Source of the DNA: Paracrocinitomix mangrovi
Lineage (GTDB): Bacteria; Bacteroidota; Bacteroidia; Flavobacteriales_D; Crocinitomicaceae
Reading direction: 5' to 3'
Assembly: GCF_019740355.2 (NCBI RefSeq)
Contig: NZ_CP091819.1
Span: forward strand, 2,852,001 to 2,916,000
DNA: 64,000 bases
The position numbers and the translations under genes were made by a program. The notes beneath the pieces were generated by a model. It did not search any database and was not told the DNA's origin. It worked only from the letters and a program-made list of their open reading frames with translations. Positions 8,981 through 17,333 of this stretch are shown piece by piece (the first letter of the stretch is position 1; each line of letters begins with the position of its first letter).

Positions 8981-9670
8981 ATGAATAAAGCAATTAACGT
9001 TTTCTCTGTCATCATTTTAGCGGTTTTTACTTTAATGAGTATGGTCATCATCTTTGACCTGGCTATTTCAAATTTTCATTTAAAAGCAATGCCTTATAAA
9101 AGAGAAACGCTTGCAGCACTGGCTCTTTTGTTGTTTTTTGTTGGATTGATTCGTGTTAAAAGAAGATGGCAGGGAATCTCTGACATGAAGAAATTTTCTC
9201 AGTTTGATTTTGTGTCCGAAATTTCTGAAAGCAGAATGAAACGCGGTATCATGTTTACATCATTGGAAATTTTATTCATGATAGGTTTTACCTTATTGTT
9301 TTTACGATTGTATTTTATTGAGCCTGATTTAATGCTGGTTATACTTATCGTAATTCCATTATTGTTGTTAGAATCCGTTGTTTATTTATTCAAAATGATG
9401 AAAGGTGGAGATGCTTTCAGAGTAGGAATAAATAGCAAAGTTATTGCCTTTTTTGATCGTGAAATGAACATGTATTTTTATGAGGGATTAAGAAGGGTAG
9501 AGCTACATCAAAAAGACTTGTTTAGCTTAACTTATAAAGATGATATGGTATTGTTTTTTCCGGCTACCGTATTAAAACAAGCAGATCGTATTGCATTTAG
9601 AGATGCACTTATAAACCAATTAGAAGCAAAAAATATCTATTTTGATGACGCATTAAGAAACTGGAAATGA
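8981..9670 (+). CDS. Small polytopic membrane protein, unknown function
   Basis: This 229-residue protein has about four transmembrane helices (near residues 8-28, 38-56, 90-110 and 115-137). A cytosolic-type C-terminal domain follows (about 145-229) with a PH-like strand pattern (FRVGINSKVIAFFDRE ... ADRIAFRDALINQLEAKNIYF). The second half resembles YcxB-type C-domains only loosely. It is translationally coupled to the next gene by a 4-base ATGA overlap and sits 3 bases after the DUF349 gene. No function is assigned. Confidence 0.75.
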   Translation: MNKAINVFSVIILAVFTLMSMVIIFDLAISNFHLKAMPYKRETLAALALLLFFVGLIRVKRRWQGISDMKKFSQFDFVSEISESRMKRGIMFTSLEILFMIGFTLLFLRLYFIEPDLMLVILIVIPLLLLESVVYLFKMMKGGDAFRVGINSKVIAFFDREMNMYFYEGLRRVELHQKDLFSLTYKDDMVLFFPATVLKQADRIAFRDALINQLEAKNIYFDDALRNWK

Positions 9671-11379
9671 TAGCGTTTATCAAAAATCATTGGATACTCA
9701 TTTCTTTTGTTGCCGCTTTATTCACTTTTCATTGGTTTTCAAAAGATATCAGAAGCAATTATGAACGTCCAATTGTAGGTGATGCACAAGCTTACTATGC
9801 TTATCTACCGGCGATTTTTATTTACCAGGATTTTGACTATAATTTTGTTCAGGAACATGCATCTCAATATTATGCTCCGGGTCAATTAAAAGACTTTGTA
9901 AAAGATGTTGATGGAGAAAAGGTAAACAAGACATTTCCAGGGGTTGCGGTGCTTTACACACCATTTTTTCTATTAGCGCATCTCTCAGCTATTACTTTTG
10001 GATTAGAGGCGGATGGCTACTCTACTATTTATCAATTTTGGTTTGATATTGGGCATTGGTTTTATTTTCTATTTGGACTCATTTTTCTTAAAAAATTCCT
10101 CGAAAAACTCAATTTTGAGCCAAAAATTGCACTTTTTACTACAATTTTGATTGGAATTAGCACAAATTTGTTCTTTTACACAGTTTTCGATCAATCGGTA
10201 ACACACATTCACAATTTTTTCATGATTAATGGAATGCTCTTATCCATTGCTATTTGGAAGGAGCAGAAACAAATGAAGTGGTTAATTATCGCTTTAGTGT
10301 TGCTAGCCTTAATTGGAATTACCAGACCAACCAATATTTTGGTTTTCGGCTTAATATTGATCTTTTTTAATCAAAAAAGCTTCTATTTAGACGTTTTTCG
10401 GTCGGTTTTTAGCAAAAAATGGTGGAAAATCACACTTTTTGTTTTGCCCATTTTGTTAATTCCTTTTGTTCTCTGGAAAATTCAAACAGGACATTGGATT
10501 GTTTACTCTTATGGAGAAGAAGGATTTGATTTCAGCAATCCATTTTATTTGGATTTCATTTTCTCTTATACTAAAGGTTGGTTTACCTATACGCCTTTTG
10601 CCCTAATTGTCATTTTAATTGGATTGGGATTAATCTTCAAAACAGATCCAAAAAAAGCAGGGTTAATGGTAGGATTTTATTTGGTGAGCATCTATATTTT
10701 CAGTTCCTGGTGGTGTTGGTATTATGGAGCCGGAATGTCGCAAAGAGTGATGATAGATCATTATGTGCTACTTGCTTTTTTGTTGGCCACAATCCTTACT
10801 AAAATTGCAGATGTCAAATGGATGAAGTATGCTTTTTTAAGCCTTTCGGCATTGTTGATCTTTCTAAATGTAGCGCAAGCCTGGCAAATCAAACAAGGAA
10901 TTATCCAGTTTGGTTCTGCCACCAAAGAACAGTATTGGGACAATTTTTTAGTATTTGAAAAGCGAGCCAGGGTATATCCAAAAGAGCATTGGATTAAAAG
11001 CGAGGATGAGTTAAGTTTCAATGAGGAATTAAAGGTAAATGCAGAGATGCCTTTTTCGGAAAGTTTAAAAGGAAACATTGGTGAAATTAAAGTTGGGCAT
11101 AAATTGATTTTTTCATTTGAGATGTTAACGGCAGATGAAATAATGGAGACAAGAGGAATCATCACTTTTAAAAATTTAAATAATGAAGAGATACCTGTTC
11201 CATTTTACTTCTCAGAATTTGTTCAGCAAGATAAGTGGGTGTACATGGAACTGTTATTTGAGCCTTTAGAGGAGTACAAATCTGAGGTGATTATCTATTA
11301 TTGGAATGCTTATACTACTGAATCCGCCACATTCAAAAACATTTCAATCAAAAAGTATTTTTCTGACGAGTATTATTAG
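9667..11379 (+). CDS. Polytopic membrane protein, GT-C glycosyltransferase-like
   Basis: The 570-residue protein has about ten to eleven transmembrane segments up to residue ~410 and a soluble C-terminal beta domain (about 430-570). Between the first and second helices is a periplasmic loop with an acidic motif (IVGDAQAYYAYLPAIFIY). This is the position of the catalytic Asp in GT-C lipid-sugar-dependent transferases, so a role in adding sugars at the periplasmic face is plausible. The C-terminal part could be a carbohydrate-binding-like module. It overlaps the previous gene by 4 bases and is followed by GT2 and GT9 genes, which supports an envelope-glycan role. The substrate is unknown. Confidence 0.75.
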   Translation: MIAFIKNHWILISFVAALFTFHWFSKDIRSNYERPIVGDAQAYYAYLPAIFIYQDFDYNFVQEHASQYYAPGQLKDFVKDVDGEKVNKTFPGVAVLYTPFFLLAHLSAITFGLEADGYSTIYQFWFDIGHWFYFLFGLIFLKKFLEKLNFEPKIALFTTILIGISTNLFFYTVFDQSVTHIHNFFMINGMLLSIAIWKEQKQMKWLIIALVLLALIGITRPTNILVFGLILIFFNQKSFYLDVFRSVFSKKWWKITLFVLPILLIPFVLWKIQTGHWIVYSYGEEGFDFSNPFYLDFIFSYTKGWFTYTPFALIVILIGLGLIFKTDPKKAGLMVGFYLVSIYIFSSWWCWYYGAGMSQRVMIDHYVLLAFLLATILTKIADVKWMKYAFLSLSALLIFLNVAQAWQIKQGIIQFGSATKEQYWDNFLVFEKRARVYPKEHWIKSEDELSFNEELKVNAEMPFSESLKGNIGEIKVGHKLIFSFEMLTADEIMETRGIITFKNLNNEEIPVPFYFSEFVQQDKWVYMELLFEPLEEYKSEVIIYYWNAYTTESATFKNISIKKYFSDEYY

Positions 11380-11438
11380 CCAACAGTTTTTTGCTTATAA
11401 CTTAATAAGTTGATGCATCTTCCGTTAAAATGATTCTA

Positions 11439-11446
11439 TAATTTTG
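11439..11446 (+). promoter_or_regulatory. Candidate -7 promoter element directly before the GT2 gene
   Basis: TAATTTTG matches TAnnTTTG and ends only 4 bases before the GTG start at 11451. If used, the transcript would begin at or beside the start codon (leaderless or nearly so). The element could also be a chance match in AT-rich DNA. Confidence 0.4.
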
Positions 11447-11450
11447 TTTT

Positions 11451-12212
11451 GTGGATCAGTTATCTGTTGTAATTATCACCTTAAACGAGGAACGCAATAT
11501 TGGACGTGCCATAGATTCTGTTATGAAAGTGGCAGATGAAATTATTGTGTTAGACAGTTTCTCCACTGATAAAACAGCCGAAATATGTAAGGATAAAGGA
11601 GTGAGATTTGTTCAGGAGCAATGGCATGGTTACGCTAAAACAAAAAACCTGGCAAATAGCTTATCAACTCACGAATGGATTCTTTCTCTGGATGCTGATG
11701 AAGCCTTAGATGAAACTTTGCAACAAGCCGTTTTAGAGGCTAAAGAAAGAGGTTTCAAAGGGGTATATATAATGAACAGATTAACCAATTATTGCGGTAG
11801 TTGGATTAAACACTCAAGTTGGTATCCGGATTTTAAGATTCGAATTTTTCCAAAAAGTAAAACCAGTTGGGAAGGCGAGTTTGTGCATGAAGAATTGAAT
11901 TTTACAGAAAACTTAGTTGAGAACAAATTGAAGGGACATCTGTTACATTATTCGTATTACACTTATACTGAACATAGAAGCAGAGCAGATAAGTACTCAA
12001 TTTTAACAGCGCAAAAATTGCATGCTTCCGGAAAAAAAGTAGGTCTGATGAAACCTTATATTTCTGCCTTCGGTAGATTTGTAACCATGTACATTTTGAA
12101 GCTGGGAATTTTGGATGGTTGGAAAGGGTTTAAAATTGCCCAAATTTCGGCCGCTTCTAACATTTTGAAATATAAAGAACTCATTAGATTGAATAAGGAA
12201 AATGGCAACTAA
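11451..12212 (+). CDS. Family 2 glycosyltransferase (KdtX/WaaE-like)
   Basis: This 253-residue GT2 enzyme has the nucleotide-sugar binding start LSVVIITLNEERNIGRAIDSV and an acidic DAD motif in LSLDADEALDE (about residues 81-83). The rest matches the short WaaE/KdtX-like branch that transfers glucose to LPS core (e.g. SWYPDFKIRIFPKS, HEEL, then LLHYSY). No membrane helices are needed for function. The start is GTG, because the conserved first strand begins at residue 4. It overlaps the GT9 gene by 11 bases, so the two act in the same pathway, probably LPS-core or surface-glycan assembly. Confidence 0.9.
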   Translation: MDQLSVVIITLNEERNIGRAIDSVMKVADEIIVLDSFSTDKTAEICKDKGVRFVQEQWHGYAKTKNLANSLSTHEWILSLDADEALDETLQQAVLEAKERGFKGVYIMNRLTNYCGSWIKHSSWYPDFKIRIFPKSKTSWEGEFVHEELNFTENLVENKLKGHLLHYSYYTYTEHRSRADKYSILTAQKLHASGKKVGLMKPYISAFGRFVTMYILKLGILDGWKGFKIAQISAASNILKYKELIRLNKENGN

Positions 12213-13200
12213 GCAACTGCAAAAAATTGTGATCAGCAGAACCGATAGTATTGGTGATGTCGTTTTAACCCTTCCTTTAGCCGGAATTCTTAAAAAAAAG
12301 TACCCAGAAGCAACGATTGTAATGTTGATCAAATCATATACGAGATCAATTGTGGCTTGCAGTGAATATGTAGATGAAATCTGGGAATGGGATGTGATTG
12401 AAAGATGGTCTTATAATGATCAGATTAAATGGTTGGTAGCTCATAATGTTGATTGTTTCATCCATGTTTTTCCAAGAAAAGAATTGGCCAGATTAGCAAA
12501 AAAAGCAGAAGTTCCTATTAGAATTGGAACATCACACAGGTCATATCATATTTTAACATGTAATAAGAGGGTCAATTTCACCAGAAAGAGATCTGATTTA
12601 CATGAGGCACAATTAAACACTAAGTTGCTAGAACCATTAGGGATTAAAAAAGAGTACAGTTTAAAAGAGTTAGCTTCTTTTTTAGGATTTACAAAGATTC
12701 CTGATTTACCAAAGCATTTTAAGGATTTATTGAACCTAGACAAGCAGAAGGTTATTTTTCACCCAAAATCACAGGGAAGTGCAAGAGAATGGCCATTAGA
12801 ACAATATATGTCATTAGCTACTCAGCTGGATGCAGATAAATTTCAAATATTTTTTACAGGCACAAAAAATGAATCGGAGGAGTTCAGCCATTTAATTCCG
12901 AAACAAGATAATATTGTAGATCTATCAGGTCAAATGTCTCTAGAAGAGTTAGTTGCATTTATTTCTCATGTGGATCATTTGGTGGCTGCAAGTACCGGGC
13001 CTCTTCATATTTCTGCGGCTTGTGGTGTTCATGCTATAGGATTATATACAGACATGAGACCTATTCATCCGGGACGTTGGCAACCTATTGGAAATGAGGT
13101 TACTATAATTGTTTCTGAAAAAAATAATAAACCAACCCAACCTTTAGAAATAGATATCCGTGTAGTAGAGAAAGCTCTTAATGCGGGTTTTAAAAAATAG
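12202..13200 (+). CDS. Family 9 glycosyltransferase (heptosyltransferase-like)
   Basis: The 332-residue protein matches the ADP-heptose:LPS heptosyltransferase family. It begins with KIVISRTDSIGDVVLTLPLAGILKK (Rossmann start with the family's R-x-D-x-x-G-D motif). In the C-domain it has the FHPKSQGSAREWP donor-site motif and the AASTGPLHISAACG signature. It would add a heptose or related sugar to lipid A core on the cytosolic face. The gene start lies inside the GT2 gene (11-base overlap), which indicates coupled expression. A 9-bp hairpin follows the stop codon. Confidence 0.92.
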   Translation: MATKQLQKIVISRTDSIGDVVLTLPLAGILKKKYPEATIVMLIKSYTRSIVACSEYVDEIWEWDVIERWSYNDQIKWLVAHNVDCFIHVFPRKELARLAKKAEVPIRIGTSHRSYHILTCNKRVNFTRKRSDLHEAQLNTKLLEPLGIKKEYSLKELASFLGFTKIPDLPKHFKDLLNLDKQKVIFHPKSQGSAREWPLEQYMSLATQLDADKFQIFFTGTKNESEEFSHLIPKQDNIVDLSGQMSLEELVAFISHVDHLVAASTGPLHISAACGVHAIGLYTDMRPIHPGRWQPIGNEVTIIVSEKNNKPTQPLEIDIRVVEKALNAGFKK

Positions 13201-13203
13201 ATA

Positions 13204-13227
13204 AGTCCCGATTGGAATATCGGGACT
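13204..13227 (+). terminator. Hairpin after the glycosyltransferase genes
   Basis: A perfect 9-bp stem (AGTCCCGAT / ATCGGGACT) with a 6-base loop starts 3 bases after the GT9 stop codon. It is not followed by a strong U-run, so it may be a weak terminator or an mRNA 3'-end stabiliser. Confidence 0.55.
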
Positions 13228-13423
13228 CATCAACTTTTGAAATGAAAAAAACTACTTACTCTGTGCTTAAATGTACGGAGTTTTCTTTGTTAAAGCAAAT
13301 TTTTCTTCCACATTATTCCTCACTGTCTATAACGGTTGATTAAACTGTATTTAACAACGCCTCAGCTGCATTTTGGCACTGATTTTGATCCTAGTAAAAT
13401 GTAAACCATAAAAAATTATTCAA

Positions 13424-14245
13424 ATGAAAAAATATGCATTCGCTTTCGCAGCACTGAGCCTGACTCTAGGAGCGAAAGCTCACAAATTTGATGAATGTCA
13501 ATTTACAGAACAAACACAGGAAGACAACAAACTAATCAACATTAAACATTCAGCATTTAAACCAGGTGAAAAATTAACCTACAGATTAACTTATGGTGTA
13601 TTTGATGCCGGTGAAGCAACTTTACAGGTAGTTGAAACTAAAAGAACCATCAACGGCAGAAAGTTGTGGAGGATGATTGGAAGAGGTCGTACCATTTCAG
13701 CTTTTGAATGGTTTTATAAAGTAGATGACTTATATGAATCATACATGGATGCTCAGGCAATGGTTCCCTGGGTGTTTAAAAGACGTGTAGATGAAGGTGG
13801 GTTTAAAATCAATCAAGATTATACCTTCTTTCAACACAAGAACATAGTAGAAACCGAAAAAGGGAAAAAACATAAAGTTCCGGATCGTGTTCAGGACATG
13901 ATTTCAGCTTTTTATTATGCCAGAACAATCGATTTTTCAAATGCAAAAAAAGGTCAGGAATATGAAGTTGATATCTTTTTAGATGAAGAATTGTTTCCTA
14001 CTAAAATCAAGTATCTAGGAAAAGAAGTGATCAGAACAAGAAAAGGAAAATACAGATGTCACAAATTTGAACCTGTTGTTGAGCAAGGAAGAGTTTTTAG
14101 CTCAGAAGATGCTGTTGAGGTTTGGATTACAGACGACGGAAATAAAATTCCTATCATGGCCAAAGCAAAAATACAAGTGGGTTCAATTAAAATGCACCTT
14201 GTAGGCTGGGAAGGCTTAGCCAACCCAATGGCCATTGTAAAATAA
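13424..14245 (+). CDS. DUF3108 domain secreted protein
   Basis: This 273-residue protein has a Sec signal (MKKYAFAFAALSLTLGAKA) and one DUF3108 domain (residues ~45-270). The domain is a beta-rich fold with the opening KPGEKLTYRLTYGVFDAGEATL and the later VQDMISAFYYAR stretch. DUF3108 proteins are periplasmic or outer-membrane-associated, of unknown role. The gene stands alone, with a 223-base gap before it and a strong terminator after it. The signal peptide fixes the ATG at 13424. Confidence 0.88.
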   Translation: MKKYAFAFAALSLTLGAKAHKFDECQFTEQTQEDNKLINIKHSAFKPGEKLTYRLTYGVFDAGEATLQVVETKRTINGRKLWRMIGRGRTISAFEWFYKVDDLYESYMDAQAMVPWVFKRRVDEGGFKINQDYTFFQHKNIVETEKGKKHKVPDRVQDMISAFYYARTIDFSNAKKGQEYEVDIFLDEELFPTKIKYLGKEVIRTRKGKYRCHKFEPVVEQGRVFSSEDAVEVWITDDGNKIPIMAKAKIQVGSIKMHLVGWEGLANPMAIVK

Positions 14246-14290
14246 AATTAAACGCTTTATGGTTTAGTAGTTTCCACAAATGTGGAATGC

Positions 14291-14328
14291 AGTCCTTTCA
14301 ACTTTGTTGAGAGGACTTTTTATTTTTG
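14291..14328 (+). terminator. Rho-independent terminator of the DUF3108 gene
   Basis: A 12-bp stem (AGTCCTTTCAAC / GTTGAGAGGACT, one G-U wobble) with a 3-base loop is followed by TTTTATTTTT. The U-tract overlaps the stop region of the convergent peptidase gene. A second small 7-bp hairpin (14272-14287) lies just before it. Confidence 0.85.
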
Positions 14329-16167
14329 GAACATCTTCAACACTTCTCGTTCCCCATTATTATTCAATACCTCTATCAAATAAATACCACTTTCACTTTG
14401 GCTGAGATCTGTTAAATCTGATGTAGTTTGAACAGCTTTAACCAATCTACCATTTAAATCATAGATATTGATTCTTGAATTTAAATTTGGACAGTAAAGC
14501 ATGGTTTCATCATTTCCGTAAATAATTTTAGCAGTATTTGTGGCTGATTCATCCAATCCTACAGCCGTATTCATATACTGCATGGCACTCAAAGCATTTA
14601 CTCTTCCATAACCCATTTGAGTTGACCAATATCCATAGGTGCTCCAGCTGTCATAACTGTACCCTCCAACTTTATCGGCAGTTATTGAAATTACATTTCT
14701 TGCTTCTTCTACAGTTAAAGTTGAATCATAAGACAAGATCAAGGCCATCACTCCGGCTGCGTTTGGACAAGCTGCAGAAGTACCATTAAACCAGGCGTAA
14801 TCATTATCTGTAAATCCGTTAAATCCCATTGAACCACTCATGTCAGTTGCTAACACTTTAACTCCGGGTGCTGTTACGTCTAGATTTAATCCATAATTAC
14901 TTCCCCACCAGTTTTCAGGAGAACAATCGTTTGTGGTTTTCAATTCATCACACATGGTTGAAGCACCAACTGAAATTGTTTTTGGATGACTTGCCGGCCA
15001 AATTGAATAATTGTCTGCGTCATTTCCTGATGAAAACAACATTGGCACACCTTTTCCATATCTTCCGCTTGCAATTTTTTGACTCACTACCATATTACTC
15101 ATTGCTGTATCAACTCCTAATGTGCTGATATCTGAATTTCTCAATCCCCATGAATTGCTTAAAACATCAGCATTTGCAGTATCCACAGCCCAAATTATTC
15201 CGTCCATACCTGCTGATGCTGAAGCAAAAGGAATTGGACCTGATCCGATATTGATGTAGTAAAAGATTTTAACCGGCCTAATTTTGCAATTGGGCGCAAC
15301 TCCCGAAACGCCAATACTGTTATTTGCTTCTGCAGCGATTATTCCGGCGCAACATGTACCATGTCCATCATTTGAATAGGTTGTATTTGGGTATCCATTG
15401 CTTCCGCCTCCAGTAGCATCAAATCCCGGCAAGAGATTATTTACCAAATCAACATGATTGGTATCTACACCTGAATCTAAAACCGCAATTTCAATGTAAT
15501 CCTGTCCCATAGTATAACTCCAGGCAGTATCTACATTCATATCTGCTCCGGCATCCCCGTTAAACTGATTGGCCGAACCGTCATTTGAAATGGCCCATTG
15601 ATAATTGTAATAAGGATCGTTTGTAGTAGCACGAACCGAGTGCAAAGTGTTCTGACTTACAATTTCATATTTACCGCTTGCGTTTAAAGCTCTCACTAAG
15701 GCTCTTTCTTTATGTGTGCAGTTTTTGTCATATTGAATGCGATAAACTTTATCCAGGCCTTTATAAGGAATCACCCTAACAGCTGAAGAAAAACTCTTCA
15801 ATTCTTCAATTTCTGAAGTACTTAAATCATGTTCCGTTTTTACAAAAACTTCAGGTAAATCTGCCGCATAAGCATCTTCTTCAGATCTGTACAAAAAAGA
15901 AACAAAATCTACAGAAGGAATTGCTTTTACTTCTTCGTAAATAGCATCAATGTTGTTGCCATCTTCAAATAGTGATAATTGTACTTCAAAACCCTTTAAG
16001 TATAAATTGCTGTCATGAGGTTGAAGGCCTTTTATATGATCCAAATCAGCCGCGCGATCTTGCGGTAGTATAGATTCGTTAAAAACAATAGAAAGTCCAA
16101 TTGCTTGCTTTTGTGCCATTCCAAAATATGACAGGTTAAGCATTAGTAGTAGAGAAATTAATTTCAT
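14320..16167 (-). CDS. Secreted subtilisin-family (S8) serine protease with T9SS sorting domain
   Basis: From the ATG at 16167 the protein has 615 residues and begins with a Sec signal (MKLISLLLMLNLSYFGMAQ). An upstream in-frame start at 16248 would bury this signal, so it was not used. A propeptide-like region (about 20-190) precedes the S8 catalytic domain. The triad is Asp231 (AVLDSGVD), His269 (GHGTCCAG) and Ser464 (NGTSAACPNAAG), with oxyanion-hole Asn382 (SSGND). The last ~75 residues are a type A T9SS sorting domain (NSRINIYDLNGRLVK ... GIYLIEV). It is an extracellular or cell-surface protease that needs the type IX system for export. Confidence 0.93.
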   Translation of the reverse strand: MKLISLLLMLNLSYFGMAQKQAIGLSIVFNESILPQDRAADLDHIKGLQPHDSNLYLKGFEVQLSLFEDGNNIDAIYEEVKAIPSVDFVSFLYRSEEDAYAADLPEVFVKTEHDLSTSEIEELKSFSSAVRVIPYKGLDKVYRIQYDKNCTHKERALVRALNASGKYEIVSQNTLHSVRATTNDPYYNYQWAISNDGSANQFNGDAGADMNVDTAWSYTMGQDYIEIAVLDSGVDTNHVDLVNNLLPGFDATGGGSNGYPNTTYSNDGHGTCCAGIIAAEANNSIGVSGVAPNCKIRPVKIFYYINIGSGPIPFASASAGMDGIIWAVDTANADVLSNSWGLRNSDISTLGVDTAMSNMVVSQKIASGRYGKGVPMLFSSGNDADNYSIWPASHPKTISVGASTMCDELKTTNDCSPENWWGSNYGLNLDVTAPGVKVLATDMSGSMGFNGFTDNDYAWFNGTSAACPNAAGVMALILSYDSTLTVEEARNVISITADKVGGYSYDSWSTYGYWSTQMGYGRVNALSAMQYMNTAVGLDESATNTAKIIYGNDETMLYCPNLNSRINIYDLNGRLVKAVQTTSDLTDLSQSESGIYLIEVLNNNGEREVLKMFQK

Positions 16168-16307
16168 AGAAACCATAATAGATTTAAGTAAATGTAAGTA
16201 AAACCATTGTTTATTCCATATCGGATTTATCTGTAAACCAACGCTCATTGACTTTTGTCATAATTCAAAACACAGTTTTACTTAACTTAGGTCCAAATTT
16301 TTGGAGT

Positions 16308-17333
16308 ATGGAACTTTCTGAATCTACACTAGAACGTCTAAAATTGCTAAAAGAGAAATATGCTGCCATTGGTCAGGATCTTGATTCTTATTTAGATGGA
16401 TTAATTTTTGCAAATCCTTTAGCTTATTGGGATTATATTGAAGTGGATGCACTTTTAAGTTTACAGAAACCAAAAACAGATTTTCCGGATGAGAAGATTT
16501 TTATCGTTTATCACCAAATAACTGAGTTGTATTTTTATTTGATACAACATGAGTTAGATCAAATATGCCGAAACGGTAAAATCATATCAGATATAGGTCA
16601 AGATTTAGGCTGGAACAAAGAGTTAAAAGCCGATTTTTTCATTGAAAGATTAAAGCGTTGCAATATGTATTTTAATGCTTTAACCAGATCATTTGATATT
16701 ATGCGTCTGGGAATGGAAAAAGAACAATTTACCAAGTTCAGAATGTCCTTATTATCTGCAAGTGGATTCCAAACAGCATCATATCGTAAAATTGAAATCA
16801 GCTGTACAGATTTGAAATATTTGGTTCATGAAAACAAGCGCAAGCAGTTGTGGGATGCAGATATCCATGAACAATTAGACAACATCTATTGGAGAGAAGG
16901 AGCAATTGTGGAAGAAACAGGTGAAAAAACATTGACTTTGAGAGATTTTGAAGAGAAGTATCTGGATGAATTTCATGACTTCGCGGATGTTTATCAACCT
17001 ATGAACTTGTGGAAAAAATACAAATCACTTTCTGATGTTGATCAGGCAAATACTGAATTGATTAAGGAGTTGAGAGAACTGGATGTAAATGTTAATATCA
17101 ACTGGCCATTGGTTCATTACCGTACTGCAGTTCATTACTTGGCAACAAAGGGTGAAAGCAAAGGTACAGGAGGAACAAATTGGCAAAAGTATCTTCCTCC
17201 TAGATTCCAAAGACGTATTTTCTATCCTGAATTGTGGTCAGAGAAAGAAATGGAAGAATGGGGAAAACGTTGGGTAGAAGAAGTATTTGCTGAAACAATC
17301 AATACTGAAGAAAAGTTGAAAGACAAACTTTAG
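16308..17333 (+). CDS. kynA: Tryptophan 2,3-dioxygenase
   Basis: This heme enzyme opens the indole ring of tryptophan to N-formylkynurenine, the first step of the kynurenine route. All the family's key residues are visible (numbering from the ATG at 16308, 341 residues): His69 in VYHQITELY, Arg145 in FRMSLLSASGFQ, the proximal heme ligand His270 in HYRTAVHYL, and the substrate loop GTGG at 286-289. A TTG at 16248 could add 20 residues that look non-coding, so I chose the ATG. No other kynurenine-pathway gene is nearby. Its stop region overlaps the convergent T9SS gene by 4 bases. Confidence 0.93.
   Translation: MELSESTLERLKLLKEKYAAIGQDLDSYLDGLIFANPLAYWDYIEVDALLSLQKPKTDFPDEKIFIVYHQITELYFYLIQHELDQICRNGKIISDIGQDLGWNKELKADFFIERLKRCNMYFNALTRSFDIMRLGMEKEQFTKFRMSLLSASGFQTASYRKIEISCTDLKYLVHENKRKQLWDADIHEQLDNIYWREGAIVEETGEKTLTLRDFEEKYLDEFHDFADVYQPMNLWKKYKSLSDVDQANTELIKELRELDVNVNINWPLVHYRTAVHYLATKGESKGTGGTNWQKYLPPRFQRRIFYPELWSEKEMEEWGKRWVEEVFAETINTEEKLKDKL

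Noticed and set aside
10761-11165. Antisense open frame in the GT-C-like gene (about 134 codons)
   Set aside because: It lies fully within the conserved membrane-protein gene on the other strand.
13242-13343. Small 33-codon frame after the GT9 gene
   Set aside because: It has no recognised motif, no signal peptide and no promoter of the window's usual kind, and it sits between a hairpin and the next gene. Probably noise.
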